Of a DNA stretch of 64,000 bases, positions 46,637 to 55,474 are shown one piece after another. The first letter of the stretch is position 1; every line of letters begins with the position of its first letter. The DNA is taken from NCBI RefSeq assembly GCF_020329435.1, contig NZ_JAGKJK010000004.1:186001-250000 (forward strand). Direction: 5' to 3'. The stretch comes from Bradyrhizobium hereditatis. Its GTDB lineage: Bacteria; Pseudomonadota; Alphaproteobacteria; Rhizobiales; Xanthobacteraceae. The position numbers and the translations under genes are program-made. A model generated the notes under the pieces. That model ran no database searches and was not told the DNA's origin. It was given only the letters and a program-made list of their open reading frames with translations.

Positions 46637-46897
46637 TCATCTTAGGGCGCCGATATCAGACATCCAACGGAGGGGATCCCGTGGTATCGGGTGGTTAGAG
46701 GTGACGTAGCCGATCTCGCTGCGTGTAATACCGATGTCCATAAGCTCGCTGTCCGTCAGGCGGCACAATTCATTTTGCAGCCTCCGGCGTTTGCGCCACT
46801 CCTGAAATGCCTTCCAATATGCTTCGAGCGGACTATAGACCGGCCGGTCGGTAGTTGCTCTGTGCTGCAATTTGGTGATCTCGTGGACCGTGCTCAT
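46637..46897 (-). CDS. DUF1127-domain small protein (module 1)
   Basis: An 86-aa protein. Residues ~18-68 read RPVYSPLEAYWKAFQEWRKR then RRLQNELCRLTDSELMDIGI, the DUF1127 motif, followed by TRSEIGYV. Proteins with this Arg-rich domain can bind RNA or modulate phosphate/stress responses in other alphaproteobacteria (family knowledge). ATG 46897 is chosen: it begins MSTVHEI like the two paralogues at 50506 and 59373, and shares the leader AGGACACACC. It is divergent from a CadC-like gene across a TAAG array. Confidence 0.82.
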   Translation of the reverse strand: MSTVHEITKLQHRATTDRPVYSPLEAYWKAFQEWRKRRRLQNELCRLTDSELMDIGITRSEIGYVTSNHPIPRDPLRWMSDIGALR

Positions 46898-46959
46898 TGC
46901 GGTGTGTCCTGTCTGGTCTTTTTCACCAGTCTGGAGTTGCCGCAAGATGCGCCAGCGCG

Positions 46960-46997
46960 CTTGACATCCGGCTTACATTTTCCTTACCGGCGGCTTA
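46960..46997 (-). promoter_or_regulatory. TAAG direct-repeat array, module 1
   Basis: On the minus strand TAAG occurs at 46994-46997, 46983-46986 and 46972-46975, exactly 11 bp apart, and CAAG at 46960-46963 after 12 bp. The block TAAGCCGCCGGTAAGGAAAA and the following TGTAAGCC are nearly identical to modules 2 and 3. Direct repeats with one helical turn spacing are the binding pattern of OmpR/PhoB-type winged helices, the fold encoded by the divergent gene. It probably is that regulator's operator and activates the DUF1127 gene. Confidence 0.7.
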
Positions 46998-47057
46998 ATA
47001 TTTGCGTTCGAGCGGCGCTGGAGCCCGAAGATCGAAGGCCGCCTAAGGGATCGTCAG

Positions 47058-48639
47058 TTGCGCTATTTCTTCGAGGAGTACGCATTCGACACCGACCGTC
47101 GCGAGTTACATCGCGGGGGCAAACCTAGTCTCCATTACGCCGCAGGTCTTCGATCTACTCGCCTATTTGATCCGGCACAGGGAGCGTGTCGTCAGCAAAG
47201 ACGATGTGATCAGCGCGGTTTGGAACGGACGCATCGTCTCAGATGCCGCGTTGACAACCCGCCTGAATGCCGCTCGGGCCGCAATCGGCGATGACGGTGA
47301 CAAGCAGCGCCTAATCAAAACATTGCCGCGCAAGGGCTTCCGCTTCGTTGGCGCAGTGCAGGAAGAGCTGAAGCCCGCAACTGCTTCGGCTAGTTCGGCG
47401 ACAGAGAACAACGGCACGGCACAAAGGCCGTTTTCTCCGCCTCGTCTTTCCATCGTTGTGCTGCCGTTCGTCAATCTCAGCGGTGATCCGGAGCACGACA
47501 ATTTCGTGGATGGTGTGGCCGAAAGTTTGACCACGGACTTGTCGCATTCCCGCAACTTGTTTGTAATCGGCCGGAACAGCGCCTTCAAATATAAGGGAAA
47601 GGAAATCGACGTACGGCAAGTCGGGCGAGAATTGAACGTCCGCTACGTGCTCGAAGGCTCGGTGCAGCGGAACGGCAATCGGCTTCGGATGAACGTGCAG
47701 CTGATCGATGCCGAGAACGGTAAGCATCTTTGGGCCGAGCGCTTCGAGAAGCTCACCGCTGACCTCTTCGATATGCAAGATGAAATCGTATCAAGGCTTG
47801 CCTACACGTTACACGTCCAACTCGTCATAGCCGCGGCGCGACGAGCAGAACGTTTAGCGCATCCCGATGCAAAGGACCTGAACTTTCAAGGCATTGCCTG
47901 CTTGCAAAAGGGTGCGACCCCTGAATACGTAACGCAAGCGCGCGGCTTTTTCGAACGTGCCCTGGCGATCGACCATCGAAGTTTCGTAGCGCTGTTCGGC
48001 ATGGCAAACGTCGATCTGATAGCGGCGTTCTCCCTGCTAACTGACGAACCGACCGCGGCCCTTTCGGCAGCCGAAACAAATGCGATCAAAGCGCTTTCGT
48101 TAGTCCCGGACGATGCATATGTGCATATGACCTTGGGTGGCATCTACATTTTGACAAACCGCGCTGTTCAAGTGATTGCTGAGTGCGAGCACGCATTAGC
48201 GCTTGATCGAAATACAGCCAGGGCTCACGGCGCTATTGGTTGGGCTAAAGCGCTTATGGGTCGCGCAGCCGAGACCGAGGGCCATGTACTCGAAGCTTTA
48301 CGTCTATCCCCTCGCGATATGGGTGCCCACTGGTGGATGCATTTTATGGGCGCAGCCAAGATGCATCTCGGTGCGGATGCCGAAGCCGTCGTATGGCTAC
48401 GACGAAGCATTGAGACCAACCACAACTTCCCTCCAGCCCATTTTGCGTTAGCCGCCGCCTTGGGCCTGATCGGCGCGCTGGATGAGGCGCGAGCGGCTGC
48501 GCGGGCGGGACTTGCGCTCAACCTTGGCTTTACCATCCGCCGCTTGCGTGCCGCCAAGCCAAGCGACAATCCGACGTACCTTGCTGGGCAGGAGCGGTTT
48601 TGTGAAGGGATGAGACTAGCTGGAGTGCCGGAGCGGTGA
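47058..48639 (+). pseudogene. CadC-like winged-helix/TolB-like/TPR regulator, one frameshift (module 1)
   Basis: TTG 47058 starts RYFFEEYAFDTDRRELHRG, the same N-terminus as the module 2 and 3 regulators. The frame then breaks at a five-G run (47115-47119). Dropping one G restores VSITPQVFDLLAYLIRHRER and the rest of the winged helix. From 47167 on, the frame is intact: VVSKDDVISAVWNGR, a TolB-like domain (IVVLPFVNLSGDPEHDNFVD) and TPR-like repeats to residue ~525. The TolB/TPR part is more diverged than in modules 2 and 3. It is either inactivated in its DNA-binding domain or a base-call error. No membrane span is visible. Confidence 0.8.
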
Positions 48640-48809
48640 TGTCGGCTGCGGGTCATGAGCGCCGTTTTGGCGGCCAAGCCCGCCGCTTCCGGTTTACTCT
48701 GAGCAGCAGACCTTGTGACGGGCTGTTGGCAGGTCTCTGAAGGGCCAACTCCGGACTTACTCGCCGCAGAAGAGTGCCGCTATTCGATCACCTCGTGAAC
48801 AGTGGAGAT

Positions 48810-50360
48810 CTACTCGGGCAACCCCGCTTTCCGAAGGCCCTCAGTCATCAGCTTCGCGTTTGATTGTCCGCCCCGAGCGATCCACGAAGATATTGTAAAT
48901 GCAGGATCGGTCTCAAGCAGACGCGCCGCCGCCTCACGGGCCTCAACGTCGCGTCCGAGATGGGCGAAGGCGGATGCGAGACAGCGGTAAGCTGGCGAAT
49001 AGGAGGGGTTCTGACGTTGGGCTTTCTTCCCTGCGGCGATTGCCTCGTCAAAGCGACAAAGCTCGATAAAGGAGACGCCCATCCCAGAAAGCGCTCGGTG
49101 TAGGCGCGGGTCTACCGGGCTCACGCGAAGGGCGTGTTCAAAGCTCCGGATCGCTTCCTCCGGCAGCCCCGCAATTCTGTAGACATTGCCTCTGCAGTTC
49201 CATGCCCAATATGAATTGGAGTTGAGCGCGACCGCCCGGTCAGCCATTTCGATCGCGCTTTCACAGTCGCCGACGTGGTACGCCGAGATTAGGCAAGCCC
49301 ATGCTAACGTTTCTGGATCGTTATCGTCGAGGCTCAATGCCAAGCGAAGAAGCCGAACTGCTTCGTTGCGGTCGCGTTGAGGATCGATGGCGTAGCCGAG
49401 AAGGACGTTGAGCCCGTGGCCGGCACCTTCCAGAGCCGCGACAAGGCCAAACCCAGGGTCCAACTCCAGGGCGCGATGAGCCAGCCTTATCGCCTCGGCC
49501 ACCCCTTCGCGGGTCGGTAGGTAATACTGTTGCAGGGCTCGGAGAAAAAAATCATAGGCGGACAGGTTCTCTGATCGCCGCCGCGTCGCCATGGCAATTT
49601 CCGTTTGAAGCAACTTTGGCTGAATAGCTGAGACAACGGCGACCGTCACTTCGTCCTGAAGTGCAAAAACATCCGTCAGGTCACGCTCGAACCTGTCTGC
49701 CCAAATGTGCGTGCCTGTCACCGCATCAATCAACTGTCCGGTGATCCGAACCTTCCCTGACGCCTTGCGCACCGACCCCTCGAGAACGTAGCGGACGCCA
49801 AGCTGGCGCCCGACGTCTTTGATGTCGACGGTTTTGCCCTTGAAGGTGAAGCTCGAGTTGCGAGCGATCACGAACAACCATTTGAACCGCGAAAGTGCGG
49901 TAGTGATCTCCTCAACCATCCCGTCTGCGAAGTACTCCTGCTCGGGATCGCCAGACATGTTCGCGAACGGCAGCACGGCGATGGAGGGCTTGTCGGGAAG
50001 TGCAGGAACGCTATCGGGCGTATCGCCTGAGTTTAGATCTGCAACCTCTCGCACCTCCCGCACCTGTCCGACGAAGCGGAAGCCCTTGCGCGGTAGTGTT
50101 TTGATAAAGCGTTGTTCCTCGCCGGAATCGCCGATTGCACCCCGGGCGGCATTCAGGCGGGTTGTCAGCGCCGCGTCAGATACGCTGCGCCCATTCCAAA
50201 TGGATTTGATGAGGTCGTCCTTGCTGACAACCCGCTCCCTGTTACGGATCAGGTAATCGAGCAGGTCAAAAACTTGCGGCGTGATCGACACCGCATCGGT
50301 CCCCCGATGCAGCTCGCGCCGGTCGGTGTCAAATGCGTATTCCTCGAAAAGATAGCGCAA
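48810..50360 (-). CDS. CadC-like winged-helix/TolB-like/TPR regulator (module 2)
   Basis: A 516-aa protein. An OmpR/CadC-type winged helix spans ~1-100 (ITPQVFDLLDYLIRNRERVV, DAALTTRLNAARGAIGDSGE, RKGFRFVG). A TolB/FlgO-like domain follows (~125-245; IAVLPFANMSGDPEQEYFAD, VRYVLEGSVRKASGKVRITG), then about six TPR-like repeats. No membrane span is seen, so it is a soluble DNA-binding protein with a protein-interaction tail. The start is TTG 50360, as in the paralogues. It is divergent from a DUF1127 gene with a TAAG array between them and probably autoregulates. ~Half or more of its residues are shared with module 3. Confidence 0.86.
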   Translation of the reverse strand: MRYLFEEYAFDTDRRELHRGTDAVSITPQVFDLLDYLIRNRERVVSKDDLIKSIWNGRSVSDAALTTRLNAARGAIGDSGEEQRFIKTLPRKGFRFVGQVREVREVADLNSGDTPDSVPALPDKPSIAVLPFANMSGDPEQEYFADGMVEEITTALSRFKWLFVIARNSSFTFKGKTVDIKDVGRQLGVRYVLEGSVRKASGKVRITGQLIDAVTGTHIWADRFERDLTDVFALQDEVTVAVVSAIQPKLLQTEIAMATRRRSENLSAYDFFLRALQQYYLPTREGVAEAIRLAHRALELDPGFGLVAALEGAGHGLNVLLGYAIDPQRDRNEAVRLLRLALSLDDNDPETLAWACLISAYHVGDCESAIEMADRAVALNSNSYWAWNCRGNVYRIAGLPEEAIRSFEHALRVSPVDPRLHRALSGMGVSFIELCRFDEAIAAGKKAQRQNPSYSPAYRCLASAFAHLGRDVEAREAAARLLETDPAFTISSWIARGGQSNAKLMTEGLRKAGLPE

Positions 50361-50406
50361 GCTGCCATTCCTTCTCGGGGTCGCCTCTGAACTAGCGCAT
50401 GGAGAA

Positions 50407-50444
50407 TAAGCCGCCGGTAAGAGAAATGTAAGCCACCAGTTAAG
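50407..50444 (+). promoter_or_regulatory. TAAG direct-repeat array, module 2
   Basis: TAAG at 50407-50410, 50418-50421, 50429-50432 and 50441-50444: spacing 11, 11 and 12 bp. It lies between the TTG start of the winged-helix regulator (50360) and the DUF1127 start (50506). The same array, in the same position and orientation relative to the genes, is present in modules 1 and 3 and is more conserved than the DNA around it. Proposed operator for the regulator, driving the DUF1127 gene. Confidence 0.75.
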
Positions 50445-50505
50445 CGCGCCCGCGCATCTTGCGGCAATTTCGGCCTAGTGAACATTCCAGACAGGACACA
50501 CCCTA

Positions 50506-50745
50506 ATGAGCACTATCCGCGGAACCACTGCGCTGGGATCGGTAACCGCAAAGCGGCAGGTCTACAGTCCTCTCGAAACATATTGGAATTCATTTCAGGA
50601 GTGGCGCAAACGCCGGAGATTACTGACCAAGTTGCGCGACCTCAGTGACAGGGAGCTAATGGATATCGGCATTACGCGCAGCGAAATCGACTACCTCGCT
50701 TCCCAAGGAGGGTGCAATCCGCGAGGCGTCCTTTCCGGCGAATGA
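50506..50745 (+). CDS. DUF1127-domain small protein (module 2)
   Basis: A 79-aa protein: MSTIRGTTALGSVTAKRQVY, then SPLETYWNSFQEWRKRRRLL and LRDLSDRELMDIGITRSEID, the DUF1127 motif. Its N-terminus and leader (CAGGACACA before ATG) match the paralogues. The Arg-rich helix (WRKRRRLL) suggests nucleic-acid binding. It is divergent from the module 2 regulator and probably its target. Confidence 0.85.
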   Translation: MSTIRGTTALGSVTAKRQVYSPLETYWNSFQEWRKRRRLLTKLRDLSDRELMDIGITRSEIDYLASQGGCNPRGVLSGE

Positions 50746-50821
50746 ATGTCGATATCTGGCAGCGGTGGAGGATCGGGGAAGCGTCGTGGCGCCGATGCTG
50801 ACTTCCGGTATGGGTCTTGGC

Positions 50822-50971
50822 TGTGTGAAAACGCCAAGACGCTCGAGCACGATAGAAGAGGTTATTCGTCCAAGACCGCTCTCGCGCTCAAGCTCGCAAA
50901 CACCATCAACTTAGACGACAAACTAAAGAATGAAATTCTAGTCGCGTTTCGATCCTTCGCGTTTTTACACA
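50822..50971. repeat. MITE-like element with imperfect terminal inverted repeats
   Basis: TGTGTGAAAACGC (50822-50834) and GCGTTTTTACACA (50959-50971) are inverted repeats with one mismatch around ~125 bp of non-coding DNA. The left end continues outward as GGGTCTTGGC. From general knowledge similar TGTGTGAAAACGC-containing sequences are frequent in Bradyrhizobium-like genomes. It is probably a decayed miniature transposable element; no target duplication was identified. Confidence 0.4.
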
Positions 50972-51069
50972 TGGGGTAATTCCGGGCCAGAGCCATACTG
51001 AGGCTGCGAATCAGCTCTCCAGGAATCGATGAGGCTCACCTCTTGGGCCTCACAAACAGGAGAGCTGCA

Positions 51070-51198
51070 ATGGAACAATATGTCGGACTGGACGTGTCCC
51101 TGAAGCTAACAGCGATCTGCATTGTTGATCGAACGGGAAAGATTCAACGTGAAGGCGTGGTTCGTTCCGACCCCGAAGCGATCGCAGCATTCATCTGA
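51070..51198 (+). pseudogene. IS110-family transposase, 5' fragment
   Basis: ATG 51070 begins MEQYVGLDVSLKLTAICIVD, continuing RTGKIQREGVVRSDPEAIAA and FI, the N-terminus of IS110-type DEDD transposases (first catalytic Asp in LDVS). It stops after 42 codons where the sequence joins a monooxygenase fragment. About 90 percent of the transposase is missing. The ~85 bp upstream, with AGGAGAGCTGCA before the ATG, is probably the IS left end. Confidence 0.75.
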
Positions 51199-51902
51199 GC
51201 GACGGCTCCTGCGAAACCTACGACCTCGTCGTGGGCGCGGATGGCATCCGGTCGTCCATTCGGCAATTGGAGTACGGAGACTTGGATGTCGAGTTTCGCG
51301 GCCAGGTAGGATGGCGTTTCATTGTTCGGCGGCCGCCGGATCTCGAAGGCTGGACGGTGTTTCTCGGCACGCAGTCCGCATTCTTGATGCTGCCAATCGG
51401 CAATGAACTGGCATACTGCTACGCGGACAAGGCCAGTGCCCGGCCCATCCATGATCCTGCGCAAAGGAGCATCGAAAGACTCCGTGAAAATTTCGCCGCC
51501 TTCGCCAGTCCGATTCCCGAGGTTCTTGCCCGGCTCGAGCCAGCCGACCCGATCCATTTCTCGGCCATCGAGGAGGTCGCGGACCCATGCTATGGCCAAG
51601 GACGCGTCGTGCTGATCGGCGATGCAGCCCATGCGATGTCGCCCAACATGGCGTGCGGCGCGGCGATGGCCTTCGAGGATGCACTGGTCCTGGCTGAGAT
51701 TGTTTCGCGCGCGAGCGCCGCATCGGAAGTCGTCCCCGAGTTCGTCCGCAGGCGATCGGCGCGTGTGGGCTGGGTGCAGCAACAGACCGATCGCCGAGAC
51801 CATCTGCGCAGTCTTCCTCCGACGATTCGCGACGTGTTCGTGCGCCTGCTGTCGGGCCGACTTTACAGGGCCAACTATCGGCCGCTGCTGGCTCTTCCAT
51901 AA
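51199..51902 (+). pseudogene. FAD-dependent monooxygenase, 3' fragment
   Basis: The frame continues across the IS110 junction as SDGSCETYDLVVGADGIRSS, the DG motif of aromatic-ring hydroxylases. Further on, GRVVLIGDAAHAMSPNMACG is the FAD/ribityl-binding GD motif. The N-terminal Rossmann GxGxxG part (~140 residues) is absent, so the product cannot bind FAD properly. The IS110 remnant directly upstream explains the truncation. The missing half is not elsewhere in this window. Confidence 0.75.
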
Positions 51903-52261
51903 CCCATGAGATTGCCTCCTCCCGTGAAGGAAGCGCAAGACCTCACCGTGCGCAGTGCAGCCCAGCTACCTGATTGATCCGAAATCTTTGCACCTGGACA
52001 CTTCGCCCCTGATGATTTTTCTTCTGATGCAGATCACTATCACCTAGCGGCGGCGTACGAACACACGGAATGGAATCGTGGAGATTGCGGCAACGATCAT
52101 GCGAAACCGCAAAGCCATCCTTATTGAGCCTGGCTAAGTCAGCGAGATTCCGTGGTCGGTCGTCCCGCAAATATTGGTGGAGGCGCTATGCAATTCAGGT
52201 GGCAAAAATCGACTGGATTAGAGTGCTATAGCGTAGACGTAGTGCCCATCATCGTCGGGCG
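51903..52261. other. Gene-free region left of the second tRNA-Arg relic
   Basis: No protein-like frame or clear repeat seen. The sequence is of mixed composition, between the truncated monooxygenase and the tRNA-like relic at 52262. Together with the relic and the following ~120 bp it forms a 535-bp region without a gene before the GGDEF/EAL gene. Confidence 0.35.
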
Positions 52262-52316
52262 TGGCCCGCCCGAAGAGATTCGAACTCCTGACCTCCGGAT
52301 CGTAGGCTGGTGCCCG
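52262..52316 (-). other. Degenerate tRNA-Arg-like relic
   Basis: On the minus strand it reads CACCAGCCTACGATCCGG, then GTCAGGAGTTCGAATCTC and TTCGGGCGGGCCA. The T-arm, acceptor end and anticodon region of tRNA-Arg(ACG) are recognisable, but the anticodon stem no longer pairs well and the 5' half is unrelated. It differs from the fragment at 39487-39531 at about eight positions. It may be an old attachment-site scar. It is not a functional tRNA. Confidence 0.6.
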
Positions 52317-52437
52317 TGACAGAGGTTCGGGTCTTGGTCTGCCACTTCTGCTCCGGGTCAGTTGCTGGCTGCGTTGCAGTCGGTCGTACCAAACCGCCCA
52401 ATGAAATCTAGCGAGAGTGTGCCGCGCCGATCCCCCA

Positions 52438-54870
52438 TTAACGATTGACGACTTTCAGCGCAGCGCCGTCTCCGGTATGAGGTAGGGGAAACTCGAGATC
52501 GCGTGCGCTCTCCGCGGCATGTGTGAGGTAGCGGAAGCCAGCTATATCGGCCGGCCTCCCCACCAAATATCCCTGAACTTGATCGCACAGCTCGGCACCC
52601 AAGAAACCGAGTTCCTCGAGCGTCTCAACGCCTTCCGCTAAGACCGGCAGCTTGAGCCCGCGCCCAATGCCGAGCACCGCCCGAACGATGGTCGCCGCCT
52701 GCTCGTTGGCCCCGACCGACTTGATGAACGAGCCATCGATCTTGATCTTGTCAAACGGGAATGCCCGCAAGTTCGACAACGACGAGTAACCGGTCCCGAA
52801 ATCGTCCATCGCGATCCGGACCCCAAGCGCCTTGAGCTGACGCAAAGTCGCCAACGCCCGATTGAAATCGCGGATCAGCGCGGTTTCGGTGATCTCCAAT
52901 TCGAGCCGGCCCGGCTTCAGCCCAGTTTGAACAAGGATTTCGTGAAGGAGTTGTGTAAACTGCGGATTGTGCAGTTGCATCGCGGAGACGTTCACGGCGA
53001 CGCTGAGCGGGTTAGTCCAGCCGCTGGCTTCTTGGCATGCCTGCCTCAGTACCCATTCGCCAATGTGCTGTATCGCACCGCTTTCCTCCGCAACGGGAAT
53101 GAACAAGCACGGCGGAACCTGACCGCGCTGCGGATGACGCCACCGCAACAAGACTTCGAAGCCCGCGATCTCGCGCGTATCGAGCCGGACTTGCGGCTGA
53201 TAGGCCAGTTCAAACTCACGGCGTGCAATCGCGCTGCGAAGATCGCGCTCCAGCATGCGCCGATCTCGCACCTCAATGCCCATCTCGGCTTCAAAGAAGC
53301 GATAAACTCCGCGACCATCGGTTTTGGCGCGATAGAGTGCCGTATCCGCGTGGGTGAGAAGGCCCCGTCCGTCCTGGGAGTCGTTTGGGAAAATCGCTAT
53401 GCCAATGCTGGTGGACACGAACGAGGCCGTAGTCGATGATTCGTTTTCGATCCGCAGCGCTTCGATAATATTCTCGGCGATGCGGCCCGCCGCCGATGGA
53501 CCGGAGAGATTTGTTGCGATAATGGCAAATTCATCGCCACCGAGCCGCGCCATCATCTGGCTCCGATCGAGAACGGCGGTAACGCATCTCGCAACCCTCT
53601 TCAGAAGTGCGTCACCGGCGGCATGACCGAACAGATCGTTTACTTCCTTGAAGCGATCAAGGTCGAGACAGAACACGGCAAATGATTGACCCGAGACTTG
53701 GTGCACCTCGATTTCGTGGTCGAGCCGGGCGTTGAAGCTGTTTCGGTTAGGCAAGCCTGTTAGTGCGTCGTGGTGCGCCAGGAAATGAATATGTTCCTCA
53801 GCTTTCTTCCGATCACGCAGATCTCGGACGGCGATCGCATGATGCGGCTGACCGGCGAAATCGATCGTGCGAAGGATGAATTCAGCAGGAATGAACTGGC
53901 CGTTAACGTCGCGCAACTCGGCCTCGATACGCTCCCGTGGCCTCGTGACCAGCCTGTGCCTGAGAGACTCCTCGGGCAGGCAGATCGCCAGCGATTTCCC
54001 AATTACATCGTCGGGGACATAGCCCGTCAGCTCCGTCAGGCTTGAATTGATCGAAACGATCTTGTCGCCATAGCAGACCAACAATCCCTCGGCCGACGCA
54101 TCGGCAAGTCCGCGCATGCGATCGACTTCCAATTCGGCGCGATGGCGTTCACGGATATCGAGCGCAAGGCCTGCGCAGGCGAGCAACAGGATCGCCAGCG
54201 ATGCGAGCGCGACGCCGAGCGCAAGCCAGCCGGCAGGGATTGCCATTTCCGACACCGCGACTGTCGGGTCCGGAATGATCGAAACCGCGCCCATGGCGGT
54301 GAAATGATGACTGCAGATTGCCAGCGTGAGCAGCATCGCCCCGATGGCCTTCCATTTCAATGACCCGTCGCGCAAGCCGGCGGGCAGCGCCGTCGCTCCG
54401 ATCGCTGCACCCAGCGCTATAGAAGCGACAACGAAAGCGGCGTCCCACTGAATCCGTCCGGCGATCTCGAAGGCTGCCATTCCGGTGTAGTGCATCGCCG
54501 CGATGCCGCCGCCGACCGTCGCCCCCCCGATCCAGCGCCCGGCAGGCACTCTATTTCCGGACGCGATTGAAAGACCCACGCCGGTGAGCAGGATCGCCGC
54601 AAGGAGCGACAGTATGGTAAGGATAATGTTGTATCCGCTTGGAATGCCTGGCGAGTACGCAAGCATAGCGATGAAGTGAGTCGCCCAGATGCCGAATCCG
54701 CTCGCGGTGGCTGCGACGCACAACCAGATATCGCGCATATAGCCGGTTGTCTTGCGGACGTGATTTAAGAAGTTGATTGCTGCGAAAGACGCAAGTGCAC
54801 ATACGGCGGCTGCCAGTACCACAAGTCGCAGGTCATGCTCGTAGGCGATGCAGTTGTATATAGTAAACAT
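52438..54870 (-). CDS. MHYT-PAS-GGDEF-EAL cyclic-di-GMP enzyme
   Basis: An 810-aa membrane protein. The N-terminal MHYT sensor (~1-225, about seven spans) shows ATHFIAM, AMHYTGM and SHHFTAM, proposed to bind metal and sense gas ligands. A PAS domain (~245-350) follows, then GGDEF (RLGGDEFAI intact, ~360-525) and EAL (~540-785). The EAL signature reads EVL, but the other catalytic residues are present (NVSAMQL, EITETAL, DDFGTGYSSL, KIDGSF, EGVET). It could therefore both make and break c-di-GMP. Monocistronic, on the minus strand. Confidence 0.9.
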   Translation of the reverse strand: MFTIYNCIAYEHDLRLVVLAAAVCALASFAAINFLNHVRKTTGYMRDIWLCVAATASGFGIWATHFIAMLAYSPGIPSGYNIILTILSLLAAILLTGVGLSIASGNRVPAGRWIGGATVGGGIAAMHYTGMAAFEIAGRIQWDAAFVVASIALGAAIGATALPAGLRDGSLKWKAIGAMLLTLAICSHHFTAMGAVSIIPDPTVAVSEMAIPAGWLALGVALASLAILLLACAGLALDIRERHRAELEVDRMRGLADASAEGLLVCYGDKIVSINSSLTELTGYVPDDVIGKSLAICLPEESLRHRLVTRPRERIEAELRDVNGQFIPAEFILRTIDFAGQPHHAIAVRDLRDRKKAEEHIHFLAHHDALTGLPNRNSFNARLDHEIEVHQVSGQSFAVFCLDLDRFKEVNDLFGHAAGDALLKRVARCVTAVLDRSQMMARLGGDEFAIIATNLSGPSAAGRIAENIIEALRIENESSTTASFVSTSIGIAIFPNDSQDGRGLLTHADTALYRAKTDGRGVYRFFEAEMGIEVRDRRMLERDLRSAIARREFELAYQPQVRLDTREIAGFEVLLRWRHPQRGQVPPCLFIPVAEESGAIQHIGEWVLRQACQEASGWTNPLSVAVNVSAMQLHNPQFTQLLHEILVQTGLKPGRLELEITETALIRDFNRALATLRQLKALGVRIAMDDFGTGYSSLSNLRAFPFDKIKIDGSFIKSVGANEQAATIVRAVLGIGRGLKLPVLAEGVETLEELGFLGAELCDQVQGYLVGRPADIAGFRYLTHAAESARDLEFPLPHTGDGAALKVVNR

Positions 54871-55175
54871 CGAGGTAACGCCCCCGGTGAAATATCTTGC
54901 ATATTTTCAATTCTGCTGACCATGCAGCCGTCGGCCTTGCGCAATCCTGAACAACGCTTGCGCAACTGACACTATGGTTTGTTTTCAGTGACAGCCGTCG
55001 GTAACCAGTCCGACAGCGGCCAGACCCTCGTCGATTCTCGTTACTTTGTCCGAAGGTTGGATAGGCCAATTCGCTGGGCGGCCTTGCGCCCCTCCACCGC
55101 AAACTCAGCGACTGCGTGATCAGGAATGTCCCGTGAGCCGATCCCGTCAGGGAAAATCATGGCACGCATTCTCTG
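54871..55175. other. Intergenic region upstream of the GGDEF/EAL gene
   Basis: About 305 bp without a gene. It should contain the promoter of the MHYT-GGDEF-EAL gene. Overlapping open frames on the minus strand lack protein-like features. No operator repeat recognised. Confidence 0.35.
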
Positions 55176-55403
55176 ATGACCTGGAGCGGCGGGCTGTTTG
55201 GAGCGATCTTCATCGGACTTTCGATCGGTGTCGCGTACCATCTCGGGCCTGCGGCGCTGATCACTCCCCTGCTGACGAAGCAGATGATCGCATCCATCAC
55301 TGTCGATCACTTCGGCTGACTGGGCCTGGCACAAAGGTCAGTCGATCTTTCCCGTCTGATCGGCGGAGGGCTCCTTATCGCAGGAGTCGTTTTGATCCGT
55401 CGT
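55176..55403 (+). pseudogene. DMT/YdcZ-type transporter, 3' relic with internal stop
   Basis: Translates as MTWSGGLFGAIFIGLSIGVA, LITPLLTKQMIASITVDHFG, stop (TGA 55317-55319), then LGLAQRSVDLSRLIGGGLLI and AGVVLIRR. The whole resembles the C-terminal half of a small drug/metabolite-type transporter (YdcZ/DUF606), where a Trp codon is expected at the TGA. The upstream half is missing. It is therefore a doubly damaged relic, though the first 47 codons alone could be read as a small membrane peptide. Confidence 0.6.
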
Positions 55404-55474
55404 TCAGGCTTTGTGGGACCAGATCATTCCGTTCGGACGCCGAGATCAGCGTCGGCGCGCCTTCGACTGCTTTG

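Noticed and set aside
47115..47119. Phase-variable G tract controlling the module 1 regulator
   Set aside because: Five G is too short for typical slippage switching, and similar runs occur by chance in this GC-rich DNA; error or decay is more likely.
39487..52316. The two tRNA-like relics as attL/attR of one recent 12.8-kb island
   Set aside because: About eight differences within 45 bp, and the DNA between changes to ordinary chromosomal composition after ~45 kb.
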